Positions 1 through 9,327 are shown, counted from the stretch's first letter. The stretch is DNA of 64,000 bases from Dyella acidisoli (GCF_030160295.1 NZ_BSOB01000016.1:51730-115729); one strand, 5' to 3'. Notes: generated by a model from the sequence alone, not told the origin. Program-made: numbers and translations.

Positions 1-902
1 TCGGCAGTAGCCATAAAGGCGAGGAAGTCCTTGGCCGCCTGCTCGTGCGGCGCATCCTTCATGCGCGCTGCGGTATAGGTTGCGGTGACGTTCTGTTCCG
101 CCGGTATCGCGATCGTTTCCACCGGGCGATGCAGAATCTGCTGCTGGAAATACGCTTCGGTCGACCACACCGGCGCGGCGTCGGACTCGCCTTGCAATAC
201 GCGCAAGGGCGATTCGCGGTGATGGATGCGCGTGAGATAAGTGCTGCCATCCTTCACTTTGCCATCCATGATCGCGTGATCCAGCGCGTCACCGCCCGCT
301 TTGCGATAACTTGCCTCGATCTGCTTGGCAATGCCTTCCCACTGCGGATTGGGCATGCTCACGCGCACGTCGGCACGACCGAGATCCTTCAAGCCTTCGA
401 CGTGTTTGGGATTGCCCTTCGCCACCATGATCGCCAGCGGATTGCGCGCGTAGTCGACCGTATCGGCAAACCAGCCACGCTGCTTCTGCAACTCCGCGAT
501 GGAGCTCTTGCCGTTGGTGAAGATATCCGGCTTCAAGGCAACGCGCAGATTGCCCATCACCAGTGAACCTGTCTCAATCTGCTTGGCAAGGATGCCCGGT
601 GGAAGCGTCTCGACGAACACACGCTGGTACTGCGGATAGCGTTGTTTGAACGCTTCCACCAGATCGTGCACCACCATGAACTGGTTGCCAGCGAAGAACA
701 CAGTGAGCTGCGGATCGACGATATCGCCATGCAGATCCGCAATCGCATCAAATGGCGGCACCGAAAAGGAGACGCCTCCCGCCGGCGGCGGATTCCACGG
801 CGGCAGATAATCCTGCTGAGCGGCGTTCACCACGCCGCAAGCGACAGCCAGCAGAGCAGCCAGCGACACGCATCGCCGGCAACGTTTCCAAGCTAGCAAC
901 AT
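1..902 (-). CDS. Periplasmic substrate-binding protein, ModA/type 2 PBP-like (3' end outside window)
   Basis: An open frame of 300 codons runs from the ATG at 902 leftward off the window edge without a stop, so the C-terminus is missing. A basic N-terminus followed by a hydrophobic stretch and an Ala-rich cleavage region (about residues 1-28) is a signal peptide, so the product should be periplasmic. The body has the look of type 2 solute-binding proteins, with segments such as LTVFFAGNQFMVVHDLVEAF and VRVSMPNPQWEGIAKQIE resembling the ModA-like family; the ligand cannot be read from sequence. AGAAGGAT lies about 7 bases before the ATG. It starts 12 bases after the stop of the secreted DsrE-like gene, so the two are probably co-transcribed. 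No permease or ATPase gene is visible, although one could lie to the left. Confidence 0.8.
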   Translation of the reverse strand, partial: MLLAWKRCRRCVSLAALLAVACGVVNAAQQDYLPPWNPPPAGGVSFSVPPFDAIADLHGDIVDPQLTVFFAGNQFMVVHDLVEAFKQRYPQYQRVFVETLPPGILAKQIETGSLVMGNLRVALKPDIFTNGKSSIAELQKQRGWFADTVDYARNPLAIMVAKGNPKHVEGLKDLGRADVRVSMPNPQWEGIAKQIEASYRKAGGDALDHAIMDGKVKDGSTYLTRIHHRESPLRVLQGESDAAPVWSTEAYFQQQILHRPVETIAIPAEQNVTATYTAARMKDAPHEQAAKDFLAFMATA

Positions 903-914
903 GATCGATCCTTC

Positions 915-1451
915 TTACAACGGCATCAGGGCGTAACCCTGCTGCTGCAGCTCGGTGATGGTGGTGAGCGCGGCCAAGCTGAGCGTCACATCTTTCGACG
1001 CCCATTCGTTCGCATAGTGATGCTCAGCCATCGCCTGCCCGCACACCGCGACGTCGATGCCGGCCTTGCGCAATTGCGCAATCACCGGAAGGTTGGGATT
1101 GGCCACGCCAAATTGCGCCTTGTAATGCTCGTCGTCGAGCACCAGCGGTGTGGCTTGCCCATAGGCCACTGCAACAAACTTGAGATGATCCAGCGGCACG
1201 CCAGCGGATGCGTAGAGGTTGACCGTGCGCGCCACACGCTCCAGCGCGGGGTTGATCTGGTCGGGCTTATCGCTGGCCTTGGTCAACGAAAACACCACTT
1301 TGTAGGTCGCTGCCGGATCGGGCTGATAGGCCGCCTTGGGCAGCGGATGGTAATTGCCAGCCGCGGTGATCGGTTGCGTCGGCGCACTTTGCACAGCAGC
1401 AGCGCAACCAAGCAGACCGACGATACAGAAAAACGGAATCGAACGTTTCAT
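915..1451 (-). CDS. Secreted DsrE-family protein
   Basis: 178 residues. The N-terminus is a signal peptide (about 1-23); LLGC at 13-16 could instead be a weak lipobox, so a lipoprotein is possible. The remainder resembles exported DsrE/DsrF-like domains: a beta-strand with a KVVFSLT pattern near 51, the segment [11 protein letters not shown] near 90 and a lone cysteine in VAVCGQAM (C137), the position used in sulfur transfer by some DsrE relatives. Cytoplasmic DsrE proteins move sulfur relay intermediates; a function for exported forms is not established, so no reaction is assigned. It sits directly upstream of the binding-protein gene (12-base gap), suggesting a shared periplasmic job. Confidence 0.75.
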   Translation of the reverse strand: MKRSIPFFCIVGLLGCAAAVQSAPTQPITAAGNYHPLPKAAYQPDPAATYKVVFSLTKASDKPDQINPALERVARTVNLYASAGVPLDHLKFVAVAYGQATPLVLDDEHYKAQFGVANPNLPVIAQLRKAGIDVAVCGQAMAEHHYANEWASKDVTLSLAALTTITELQQQGYALMPL

Positions 1452-1576
1452 GCCCCAGCCCCTTTGCGGAAGTTGGCCGCAAGGCTACGCCGGCCGAGGC
1501 CATCAGACCACTGCATGTTGCCTATATGACGGATAAGCCAGCTTTATCGTCGCGCGTCATCCTGTACCATTCGCGC

Positions 1577-2326
1577 ATGAGCGAGCAGCCCACCACCCAT
1601 TTCGGTTTCCGCGACGTGCCGGTCACGGAGAAGCAAAAGCTGGTCGGCCAGGTATTTACCTCGGTCGCCCACAACTACGACCTGATGAACGACCTGATGT
1701 CGTTCGGCATCCATCGCCTATGGAAGCGCCATTTCGTGGCCATCAGCGGCATCCGCCGCGGCGACCGCGTACTGGACCTTGCTGGCGGCACCGGCGACAT
1801 CGCGGCGCTGATCAAGCCGGTCGTGGGCGAGAGTGGCGAAGTGATCGTGGGTGATATCAATGCAGCCATGCTCAACGTGGGCCGCGACCGGCTCACCGAT
1901 CGTGGACTGGTCGGCGGCCTGCGCTGGACGCAATTGAATGCCGAAGCACTGCCCTTTCCTGACAACAGCTTCGACGCTGTGACCATGGCCTTCGGCCTGC
2001 GCAACGTGACCGACAAGGACAAGGCACTGGCGGACATCTGCCGCGTGCTCAAGCCGGGCGGTCGCGCGCTGGTGCTGGAGTTTTCCAAGGTGCGCAACGA
2101 GCTGTTCAGCAAGCTCTACGATTTCCATTCGTTCCAGGTGCTGCCGAAGCTGGGAAGGTTGTTCGCCAGTGACGCGGACAGCTACCAATACCTGGCCGAA
2201 TCGATCCGCAAGCATCCGGATCAGGAAACGCTCAAAGCCATGATGGAGCGCGCGGGTTTCGAGCGTGTTGAAGTGCGCAACCTCAGCAACGGGATCGTGG
2301 CGATTCATCGCGCTTACAAGCTCTGA
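1577..2326 (+). CDS. ubiE: Ubiquinone/menaquinone biosynthesis C-methyltransferase UbiE
   Basis: 249 residues, matching the usual length of about 250. The sequence follows the UbiE family throughout: [10 protein letters not shown] at the start, [18 protein letters not shown] near 35-51, the SAM-binding loop LDLAGGTGD at 66-74, LPFPDNSFD, the [13 protein letters not shown] signature and RVLKPGG. It methylates the benzoquinol ring during ubiquinone synthesis (and demethylmenaquinol where menaquinone is made). An in-frame ATG exists 51 bases upstream, but the residues it would add are unlike the family, so the start [11 protein letters not shown] is chosen. It stands alone on the plus strand, between genes of the opposite strand. 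Confidence 0.97.
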   Translation: MSEQPTTHFGFRDVPVTEKQKLVGQVFTSVAHNYDLMNDLMSFGIHRLWKRHFVAISGIRRGDRVLDLAGGTGDIAALIKPVVGESGEVIVGDINAAMLNVGRDRLTDRGLVGGLRWTQLNAEALPFPDNSFDAVTMAFGLRNVTDKDKALADICRVLKPGGRALVLEFSKVRNELFSKLYDFHSFQVLPKLGRLFASDADSYQYLAESIRKHPDQETLKAMMERAGFERVEVRNLSNGIVAIHRAYKL

Positions 2327-2339
2327 GCTTGCATCGACG

Positions 2340-2417
2340 TTAGAACGTGATGCCCACCAGCAACATGTTCTCGCCACGATTGGGCATATGCAGAAACGCA
2401 TTCGAGCTTCGGTTGTT
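2340..2417 (-). pseudogene. Possible 3' remnant of an outer-membrane beta-barrel gene
   Basis: A 25-codon open stretch on the minus strand, closed upstream by a TAG at 2418-2420, ends with the residues ENMLLVGITF and then a stop. An alternating hydrophobic final strand ending in phenylalanine is the typical C-terminal BamA signal of outer-membrane proteins. There is no start codon with a ribosome site, and the sequence upstream does not continue any barrel, so this looks like the surviving tail of a decayed gene. The stretch is short and chance cannot be excluded. Confidence 0.3.
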
Positions 2418-2476
2418 CTAGAAAAGCGAAGATTTCGCTAGTCGCCTCGCGACATGGGCGAGCGAGAAGCGCAGCA

Positions 2477-3166
2477 TCACGCCGCGCGCAGATCCTGCAG
2501 CAAGCTGCCCTGACGCAGCGTTTCTTCTTCGTGATCAGGATCGCGCCAGGTTTCTTTCAAGGCAGCGTCGTACCAACGACGCATGGACGGCAAAGCCAGC
2601 ATGCGCTGCACATACGCTTGCGAGGTCTCATCGATGGGAAGGTGGTAGCTCTGCAGACGGAACACGACTGGCGCATAGAACGCGTCCACTGCCGTGAAAG
2701 CAGTGCCGGCTAGATAAGGGCCGCCGAAGCGTTTCAATCCTTCGTGCCAAAGCTCCTGCACGCGTGCGATATCCCGCGACAGCGCCGGTGAAATCGTGTG
2801 CAATTGCAAGCGAATACCGCAATTCATGGGACATTGCGAACGCAGTTCCTGAAAACTCGAATGCATTTCCGCCGCGACACTGCGCGCCCATGCTCGGGTG
2901 CGTGCATCGGCCGGCCATACGGCAGCATGATGCTCCGCCAGATATTCGGCGATCGACAACGAGTCCCATACCACCGTATCGCCATCGTGCAGGCATGGCA
3001 CTTTGCCGGTAGGCGAAAACTCGCGGAACGCATCCCAGCTCGATGACGTGCCGCCCTGAAACGGCGTCAGCTTTTCCTCAAACGGAATACCCAGTTCCGT
3101 CAGCAGCACCCACGGACGCAGCGACCAGGAAGAGTAATTCTTGTTGGCAATGTAGAGCGTATACAT
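2477..3166 (-). CDS. Glutathione S-transferase family protein
   Basis: 229 residues from the ATG at 3166. An N-terminal thioredoxin-like GST domain (MYTLYIANKNYSSWSLRPWV, then FSPTGKVPCLHDGD and the SLSIAEYLAE helix, about 1-80) is followed by an all-helical C-terminal domain. The Ser-Trp-Ser-Leu-Arg segment near residue 12 is where the catalytic Ser/Tyr of bacterial GSTs lies. Substrate is unknown. A second ATG 6 bases upstream (3172) abuts the ribosome site; GAGGG is spaced 6 bases from the chosen ATG, which decides the start. It is a single gene, on the same strand as the following DMT transporter with about 36 bases between them. Confidence 0.88.
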   Translation of the reverse strand: MYTLYIANKNYSSWSLRPWVLLTELGIPFEEKLTPFQGGTSSSWDAFREFSPTGKVPCLHDGDTVVWDSLSIAEYLAEHHAAVWPADARTRAWARSVAAEMHSSFQELRSQCPMNCGIRLQLHTISPALSRDIARVQELWHEGLKRFGGPYLAGTAFTAVDAFYAPVVFRLQSYHLPIDETSQAYVQRMLALPSMRRWYDAALKETWRDPDHEEETLRQGSLLQDLRAA

Positions 3167-3202
3167 GCGCATCCCTCTTTGCGTTCGATGTGCTTGTCGA
3201 AT

Positions 3203-4126
3203 TCAACACTCTTTTGCCGCAACCGTCTCGGCAGACACCGTCCTTGCCGGTACACGCCGCTTCGTGTTGGCCAGGGCCACACCACCCACCGTGATCGCGC
3301 CGCCGACCAAGGTCAACCAGCCCGGCTGCTCGCCCAGCCATACCCAGCCGATCAACACCGCGATCGGCGGCGAGAAGTAGATGAAGCTGGATACCTGCGA
3401 AGCCGATGCGCGCCGCAACGCTGCGTTCCAGGTGAGATAGCCCACGAAAGTCGGTGCAATACCCAGCCACACCAGCGCGGCGATGTGCGACCACGGCGCT
3501 ACCACCAAAGCGTGCGGCAGCCCAAGACCGAACGGCGCTGCACCCAGCGTGCCGGCGATGAAAGCAAATGTAGTAACGCCGATCATGTCATTGCGCACGA
3601 ACAGCGGCTTCTGTCCCACGAAAAAAATCGCCGAGGCAAGCACGCTCACCAGCACCAGTGCAGCCATCGGCTGGAAGCGCACTTCCTTGCCGCTGGTGAG
3701 CACCACCAGCACCACGCCGAACAACGCCACACCCAGGCCGATTGCGCTGCGCAGGCTGATGCGTTCGCCAATCCAGAATGCGGACAGCGCGGCGGTTACG
3801 GCCGGCACCAGGGAGATCAGGATCGACGCCGTACCGCTGGCGATGCGTGTTTCCGCGTAGTTGAGGCACAGGTGGTAAACGGTAAGGCCGATCACGCCCA
3901 GCACGGCGAGCTGCAGCCAATCGCTACGCCGCGGCAGCGGCGAACGCCTGGCCAAAAGCAACATTACGAAACACAGCGCACCGATGGCGAGCCGTGCTAG
4001 CGCCACTTCGCCCGGCGTGAACGAAGCCAGTGCATACGCGATGGCCGCATAGGCGGATGACCAGGTCAGTAGAGCAATAGCAATATAGGTAAGCGCACGC
4101 CCATCAAGGCGTTCAGAGGTATCCAT
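3203..4126 (-). CDS. EamA/DMT-superfamily inner-membrane transporter
   Basis: 307 residues with about ten hydrophobic segments arranged as two EamA repeats (about 12-140 and 155-290), the classic RhaT/YdcZ-like exporter layout. The conserved glutamate of WIGERIS and the WLGEQPGWL segment mark the ends of the two repeats. Such proteins export metabolites, often amino acids or their analogues; the substrate cannot be deduced. The gene is divergent from an Lrp/AsnC-type regulator (gap of about 119 bases to that gene's ATG), an arrangement commonly seen when an Lrp-type protein controls an amino-acid exporter. GGGAT precedes the ATG by 5-6 bases. Confidence 0.92.
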   Translation of the reverse strand: MDTSERLDGRALTYIAIALLTWSSAYAAIAYALASFTPGEVALARLAIGALCFVMLLLARRSPLPRRSDWLQLAVLGVIGLTVYHLCLNYAETRIASGTASILISLVPAVTAALSAFWIGERISLRSAIGLGVALFGVVLVVLTSGKEVRFQPMAALVLVSVLASAIFFVGQKPLFVRNDMIGVTTFAFIAGTLGAAPFGLGLPHALVVAPWSHIAALVWLGIAPTFVGYLTWNAALRRASASQVSSFIYFSPPIAVLIGWVWLGEQPGWLTLVGGAITVGGVALANTKRRVPARTVSAETVAAKEC

Positions 4127-4245
4127 GGTCGATCCCGTTGGGGGCAGGAATAGTTGAAATCCTAGTCTTGAGCCCGCGACCGAGGAATAATGGATCCGAA
4201 GTCCTTCCGCATGTTTCGCTAACGATCAAAATATCTTTGACTCTT

Positions 4246-4746
4246 ATGACCTACGAATCGAAACCCGAATGGGATGGCAAGGATTGGCAGCTGCTCGAAG
4301 CCCTGCAACAGGATGCACGCATCGGTTACGCGGAACTGGGCCGCAAGGTGCGCCTTTCTGCTCCTGCCGTGGCTGAGCGCGTCAAGCGTCTTGAAGAAGC
4401 CGGCGTCATCACCGGCTATCGCGCCATGGTTGAGCCCAAGCGCATGGGCTTTGGCATCGAGGCGATGGTGCGATTGCGCTGCGACGGCGGCACGTGTTCG
4501 CGTATCGGCAAAGTGGTCGCGGATGTACCTGAGGTACTGGACTGCCGCCGCCTCGCCGGCGAGGATTCCGCCCTGCTGCGCGTCGTGGCAATGTCGATCG
4601 AGCATCTGCAGTCCGTGCTTGATCGCTTGCTGAAGCTCCATCCGAGTATCAGCACCACGACGCTGATCGTTTTGCAGACGCCGCATGCGAATCGCACCAT
4701 CACGCGAAGCATGTGGGATATGGCCCGCGCGCTTTCTAACGACTGA
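4246..4746 (+). CDS. Lrp/AsnC-family transcriptional regulator
   Basis: 166 residues. The N-terminal winged helix-turn-helix reads LEALQQDARIGYAELGRKV and SAPAVAERVKRLEEAGVI, followed by the beta-strand linker ITGYRAMVEPKRMGF and a C-terminal RAM/ligand-binding domain (about 75-155). This is the standard one-HTH, one-RAM layout, so it should bind DNA as an oligomer and respond to an amino acid. An in-frame ATG exists at 4138 but lies in the intergenic region; the chosen ATG gives a normal family length. Its divergence from the DMT transporter suggests that transporter as its regulatory target (inference). Confidence 0.92.
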   Translation: MTYESKPEWDGKDWQLLEALQQDARIGYAELGRKVRLSAPAVAERVKRLEEAGVITGYRAMVEPKRMGFGIEAMVRLRCDGGTCSRIGKVVADVPEVLDCRRLAGEDSALLRVVAMSIEHLQSVLDRLLKLHPSISTTTLIVLQTPHANRTITRSMWDMARALSND

Positions 4747-4779
4747 GCGCCACTTTCCAAACCAGGGACCCCAACTTTC

Positions 4780-5730
4780 ATGCGCACGATGTATCCCGAG
4801 ATCGAGCCCTATCGCACGCATCGCATCGCGGTGGACAGCAGGCACACGCTTTACGTGGAAGAATGCGGCAACCCGCAGGGGCTGCCGGTGATCTTTCTGC
4901 ACGGCGGACCCGGCGCGGGCTTGTCTCCCTATCATCGACGCTTCTTTGATCCGGCGCGCTACCGCATCATCTTGTTCGATCAGCGCGGTGCGGGACGCTC
5001 TATACCTTTTGCCGATCTCACTGACAACACCACCTGGCATCTCGTTTCCGACATCGAAACCATTCGCGAACAAATGAGTGTGGAGCGTTGGGTCGTGTTC
5101 GGCGGCTCGTGGGGTTCTACGCTGGCACTGGCTTATGCACAAACCCATCCGGAACGCGTGCTCGGCCTCGTCTTGCGCGGCATTTTTCTTTGCCGGCCGG
5201 AAGAAATCCGCTGGTATTACGAGGAAGGCGGTGCATCGTGGATTCTGCCTGAGAAATGGCAGCGCTATGTTTCAGCGATACCACCCGAAGAACGCGGCAA
5301 CATGCTCGACGCCTACTGGAAACGCTTAACCAGCGACGACGAAAACACGCGACTGGCAGCAGCCACCGCCTGGGGCGCATGGGAGGGCGGCGGCATCACG
5401 CTGGAAGAAAGCCCCGAAACCGAAGCCAGTTTTGCCGCGCCTGAAGTCGCACTCAGCCTCGCCCGCATCGAAGCCCATTACTTCCGCAACCATGGCTTCT
5501 TCGAACCGGGCCAGTTGTTGCGTGACGCAAGCAAACTGCGGCACATCCCCACCACCATCGTGCATGGCCGCTACGACATCATCTGTCCGGTGAAGAACGC
5601 CGTCGACTTGGCCGCCGAATGGCCGGAAGCCGAGTTCCACGTAGTGGTCGCCGGGCACGCCGCATCGGAACCCGCGATCGTGGACGTGCTCGTGCAGGCA
5701 ACGGATCGGCTTGCCGATCGCTACGTTTGA
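4780..5730 (+). CDS. pip: Proline iminopeptidase
   Basis: 316 residues, the usual length of the S33 alpha/beta-hydrolase peptidases that remove N-terminal proline. HGGPGAG at 41-47 is the oxyanion-hole motif, FDQRGAGRS follows at 67-74, and the nucleophile elbow GGSWGST puts the catalytic serine at 110. The acid is D266 in HGRYDIICP and the base H293 in VAGHAASEP; the family usually has GHSA, so the Ala after His is a small variation. No signal peptide, so cytoplasmic. It follows the Lrp-type regulator by 33 bases on the same strand, with AGGGA upstream, and may share its transcript. Confidence 0.96.
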   Translation: MRTMYPEIEPYRTHRIAVDSRHTLYVEECGNPQGLPVIFLHGGPGAGLSPYHRRFFDPARYRIILFDQRGAGRSIPFADLTDNTTWHLVSDIETIREQMSVERWVVFGGSWGSTLALAYAQTHPERVLGLVLRGIFLCRPEEIRWYYEEGGASWILPEKWQRYVSAIPPEERGNMLDAYWKRLTSDDENTRLAAATAWGAWEGGGITLEESPETEASFAAPEVALSLARIEAHYFRNHGFFEPGQLLRDASKLRHIPTTIVHGRYDIICPVKNAVDLAAEWPEAEFHVVVAGHAASEPAIVDVLVQATDRLADRYV

Positions 5731-5907
5731 CCCGAGCATCGCATCATGGCCAAGGACATCACCGTGTATGCGTGGCAACCATCTTCTGACTTATGGTCGC
5801 CAAGCCAACGCTGAGCGGGTGAACACAAGCACCCACCTCCGCCACGGGCCAAGGCGGGGGTGGCGATGGCATACTCGCCGCTCCCGATTCCCCATGGAAG
5901 CCGCACG

Positions 5908-7758
5908 ATGTCTCCGCTTCGTACCCTGGCCCTCGGCGCCCTGCTCCTGCCGGTGGCGGCCTATGCCAACGATCCGTATTCCTATGCCCAGCCCGACGAG
6001 GTGCGCGTCAACCATCTCGATCTCAAGCTGAAGATCGACTTCCCGCAGAACAAGCTGGATGGCCAGGCCACGCTGACGTTGGACTGGAAGGATCCCAAGG
6101 CCGATACCCTGGCGCTGGATACGCGCGATCTGAACATCGCCAGCGTCGAATCGATCGATACCAATGGCAAGCCATCGGCGCTGCAATACGCGCTGGCACC
6201 GCGCGACAAGCAGTTGGGCAGCAAGCTCACGATCCAGGCGCCGCAGCATCCACGCAAAGTGCGCATCGTCTACAGCACGTCACCCGGCGCCACGGGCCTG
6301 CAATGGCTGCCACCTGCGCAGACGGCCGACAAGAAGCAGCCTTTCATGTTCTCGCAATCCGAATCCATCCATGCGCGCTCCTGGGTGCCGCTGCAGGATT
6401 CACCAGCGATCCGCTTTACTTATGACGCCGAGGTGATCGCTCCCAAGGACACTCGCGTGTCGATGAGCGCACCGAACGATCCAGTGCATGCGTTGAATGG
6501 TGATTTCAGTTTCAAGCAGACGCATCCGATTCCGTCTTACCTGTTGGCGATTACGGCGGGTGATCTGTCCGTGAAGCAAACCGGTCCGCGCTCGGCCGTC
6601 TACGCGGAGCCTTCCGTCGTAGGCAAGGCAGCACACGAGTTCGAAGACACAGAGAAGATGATCAAGACCGCGGAGCAGCTCTACGGTCCGTACCGCTGGG
6701 GCCGCTACGACTTGCTGGTGCTGCCGCCGAGCTTTCCTTACGGCGGCATGGAAAACCCGAACATGACCTTCGCGACGCCGACGGTACTGGTGGGCGACAA
6801 GAGCCTGGTTTCGCTGGTGGCGCATGAGCTGGCGCACTCCTGGTCGGGCAACTTGGTGACGGCTGCATCGTGGCGCGACATCTGGCTCAACGAAGGTGTA
6901 ACCACATACGTGCAAGGCCGCATCACCGAGGCGCTGTATGGCAAGCGTCAGGCGGATGAGGAAACGCTGCTGGACGTCCACACACTGCAACGCGAAGTCG
7001 GCAAGCTACCGGCGAATGCACAACGATTGGCACCGCCGCCAGGGGACATCGATGCGGACGACACGCTTTCCGACGTCGCCTACAACAAGGGTTCGTGGTT
7101 TCTGCGCACACTTGAGCAGCGCTTCGGTCGTGACACCTTCGACAATTATCTGAAGGGCTATTTCAATCACTTCGCTTTCCAGAGCATCACCACCGAACAG
7201 ATGCTCGATTACTTGAAGCCGAACCTGATCGACAAATATCCCGGCAAGATGAGCTGGGACGAAGTGAAGGAATGGGTGTACGACGCTGGCATTCCCAAAA
7301 ACGCGCCGATTCCCGATTCGCCGCGCTTCGACGCCATCGACAAAGAACGCACTGCTTTCCTCGGCGGCACATTGACCGCCGAAAAGCTCGACGCAAAGGA
7401 TTGGAACACACAGGAATGGATGTACTTCCTCGACGGTATGCCGGACGCGCCTGCGCTGGACAAGATGCAGCAACTCGACACGGCCTGGCATCTCACCGGC
7501 ACACCCAATGCCGAAATCGGCATGCGCTGGTATGTGCATGCCATCGGCGCCGGCGACAAGGCTGCGTGGCCCGCCGCAGCGGAACATATGACGCGTATCG
7601 GCCGTCTGTACCTGACCATGCCGGTCTATCGTGCATTGAGCAAAACGCCGGATGGTTTGGCGTTTGCCCAGCAGGTTTATAACAAGGCGAAGAGCGGTTA
7701 TCACCCGTTGACGCAGCAGGCGGTGGAAGCGCAGTTTGCGAAGGCTGGAAAACACTAG
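5908..7758 (+). CDS. Exported M1-family zinc aminopeptidase (leukotriene A4 hydrolase-like)
   Basis: 616 residues from the ATG that begins a clear signal peptide (LRTLALGALLLPVAAYAND, about 3-21). The zinc site HELAH is at 306-310 with the third ligand Glu at 329 in NEGVTTY, and the GGMENP exopeptidase motif lies just upstream. PPSFPYGGMENP and the overall length resemble the leukotriene A4 hydrolase subgroup, which in bacteria acts as an aminopeptidase; epoxide hydrolase activity should not be assumed. It is expected in the periplasm. The longer frame upstream (to 5860) crosses noncoding sequence containing a GC-rich hairpin and is rejected. It is a separate gene from the cytoplasmic pepN at 43536. 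Confidence 0.93.
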   Translation: MSPLRTLALGALLLPVAAYANDPYSYAQPDEVRVNHLDLKLKIDFPQNKLDGQATLTLDWKDPKADTLALDTRDLNIASVESIDTNGKPSALQYALAPRDKQLGSKLTIQAPQHPRKVRIVYSTSPGATGLQWLPPAQTADKKQPFMFSQSESIHARSWVPLQDSPAIRFTYDAEVIAPKDTRVSMSAPNDPVHALNGDFSFKQTHPIPSYLLAITAGDLSVKQTGPRSAVYAEPSVVGKAAHEFEDTEKMIKTAEQLYGPYRWGRYDLLVLPPSFPYGGMENPNMTFATPTVLVGDKSLVSLVAHELAHSWSGNLVTAASWRDIWLNEGVTTYVQGRITEALYGKRQADEETLLDVHTLQREVGKLPANAQRLAPPPGDIDADDTLSDVAYNKGSWFLRTLEQRFGRDTFDNYLKGYFNHFAFQSITTEQMLDYLKPNLIDKYPGKMSWDEVKEWVYDAGIPKNAPIPDSPRFDAIDKERTAFLGGTLTAEKLDAKDWNTQEWMYFLDGMPDAPALDKMQQLDTAWHLTGTPNAEIGMRWYVHAIGAGDKAAWPAAAEHMTRIGRLYLTMPVYRALSKTPDGLAFAQQVYNKAKSGYHPLTQQAVEAQFAKAGKH

Positions 7759-7867
7759 CGCTCGGCTCAAACTTGCCGTAGTCAACTTCCTCCCTGCGTG
7801 TAGTAGGGAGTGTCGGGTGGGGCGAAGCAACCTCGCGATGAATTCAACATTACGACAAGCTCAAACA

Positions 7868-7907
7868 ACCCCACCCCAGCCCTCCCCTGCCAAGCAGGGG
7901 AGGGAGC
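7868..7907. repeat. Palindromic repeat, GCAGGGGAGGG subtype (copy A)
   Basis: An 11-bp perfect stem, CCCTCCCCTGC (7880-7890) and GCAGGGGAGGG (7894-7904), closes a three-base loop, with a flanking CCCCACCCCAG side. The same core recurs twice at 39694-39802. It lies between the M1 peptidase and the next hydrolase and could act as a transcript-end hairpin. Confidence 0.8.
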
Positions 7908-7935
7908 AACGTCTCGCATTGCTTGGAAAAAACCA

Positions 7936-8916
7936 ATGAATACCAGCTCCACCCGCCCCCTCTGGCAACGCTTGCTGATCCGCCGCTTGAAGTTCCTCGG
8001 CATCCTCGCCGCGCTGATCATCGTGGTGCTGGGCGGCAGCTATGCCTTCGCGCCGCAATGGCTGCTTCAGGCCAAGACCTGGCATGAAGTGATGAATGCG
8101 CAACTGGAAAAGCGCGCAGTGCAAGCCGGCGATACGCGTTGGGTGTACTACGAAGGCGGCCAGGGCCCGACCATCGTACTGGTGCATGGTTTCGCCGCAC
8201 GCAAGGAGGTGTGGCTGAAGGTGGCGCCGCTGCTCACCGCGCATTTCCACGTGGTGATCCCCGACCTGCCCGGCTGGGGTGAGTCTTCGCGCAATCCTGG
8301 CGCTAGCTACAACATCGACAACCAGGCTGATCGCCTGAACGATTTCATCCAGACATTGCACCTGCAACATGCATTGATCGTTGGTCATTCGATGGGTGGT
8401 GCCATTGCCGGCACGTACGCAGCCGAACACCCGCAAGACGTAGCGCAGCTGGCATTGATCGATTCTTTCGGCCTGCAGTTCAAGGAGAACGCATTCGCCA
8501 AGGAAGCCATGAGCGGCAAGGATCCATTCGTCTACGACGACCGTGCCGGTTTCGCGCGTGCCAATGCCTGGGCCTTCGAGAAGGTGCCTAATATTCCCGG
8601 GCGCTTCATTGACGTATTCGTGCAAGACAACGTCAAGAACCGCGCCTTCATCGACAATACCTTCAATGAGCTGCGCGAAAATTCACAGGTGCTCTCGCTA
8701 CAGACGCGGCTCGACAAGCTCACCATGCCGGTGCTCGGCATGTGGTGCCATGACGACAAGATCATCGATATTTCCGCATTGGAAAGCCTGCGCAGCGGCC
8801 TCGCGCATGCACCATCGATCAGCACCAGCATTATGAATGGTTGCAACCACATGCCGCAGATGGAAAAACCCGAAGCATTCGCGCAGGTGCTGACCAGCTT
8901 CATGCTGGCGCATTGA
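7936..8916 (+). CDS. Membrane-anchored alpha/beta hydrolase
   Basis: 326 residues. After a basic N-terminus there is one hydrophobic helix (FLGILAALIIVVLGGSYAF, about 18-36), so the enzyme should be anchored to the inner membrane facing the periplasm, or have an uncleaved signal. The hydrolase fold starts at VLVHGFAA with PDLPGWGES, the nucleophile elbow GHSMGG (Ser152), the acid in WCHDDKIID and the base in GCNHMPQMEKP. This is the family of lipases and esterases with unknown natural substrate. The open frame extends 126 bases upstream, but that part is the palindromic repeat; the chosen ATG precedes the hydrophobic helix directly. Confidence 0.88.
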   Translation: MNTSSTRPLWQRLLIRRLKFLGILAALIIVVLGGSYAFAPQWLLQAKTWHEVMNAQLEKRAVQAGDTRWVYYEGGQGPTIVLVHGFAARKEVWLKVAPLLTAHFHVVIPDLPGWGESSRNPGASYNIDNQADRLNDFIQTLHLQHALIVGHSMGGAIAGTYAAEHPQDVAQLALIDSFGLQFKENAFAKEAMSGKDPFVYDDRAGFARANAWAFEKVPNIPGRFIDVFVQDNVKNRAFIDNTFNELRENSQVLSLQTRLDKLTMPVLGMWCHDDKIIDISALESLRSGLAHAPSISTSIMNGCNHMPQMEKPEAFAQVLTSFMLAH

Positions 8917-8919
8917 TCA

Positions 8920-9327
8920 ATGGCAGCGCCAATGCAAGCATTCGAAGGTTCCTGTCACTGCGGAGCGGTTCGTTTTCACATAACGGCAGTCGTTACGGAG
9001 CTGACAACCTGCGATTGTTCGTTATGCAAAATGCGCAACGCATTGATGCTCAAGGTGCCGGAGCATGCCCTGACAATACGGCAAGGCGAGCACGCGCTCA
9101 CGCTGTATCAATGGAATACGCATCGTGCCAAGCACTATTTTTGCAAGCACTGTGGCATCTACGTGTTTCATCGTAAACGCGCTGCACCCGATCATTTCGG
9201 TGTCAACGTGTTCTGCTTAGAAGGGTTCGATCCGGCTTCGGTATCTGTGCGTGCCACCGAAGGCGCCAGCATGACCATCGAGGATCCTGCCGCACGTCCC
9301 GAATGGCCGGGTCCTCGTCAAATGTAA
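8920..9327 (+). CDS. GFA-family (CENP-V/GFA) zinc protein
   Basis: 135 residues. The motif GSCHCGAVRF, followed by the cysteine cluster CDCSLCKMRN and then CKHCGIYVFHR, is the signature of the glutathione-dependent formaldehyde-activating (GFA) superfamily with two zinc sites. Most members have no demonstrated glutathione chemistry, so the enzyme name is not assigned. The start at 8920 lies 3 bases after the hydrolase stop; a second ATG at 8932 directly before QAFEGSCHCG is equally possible. Its stop codon is inside the 13-bp hairpin at 9322-9363. Confidence 0.88.
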   Translation: MAAPMQAFEGSCHCGAVRFHITAVVTELTTCDCSLCKMRNALMLKVPEHALTIRQGEHALTLYQWNTHRAKHYFCKHCGIYVFHRKRAAPDHFGVNVFCLEGFDPASVSVRATEGASMTIEDPAARPEWPGPRQM

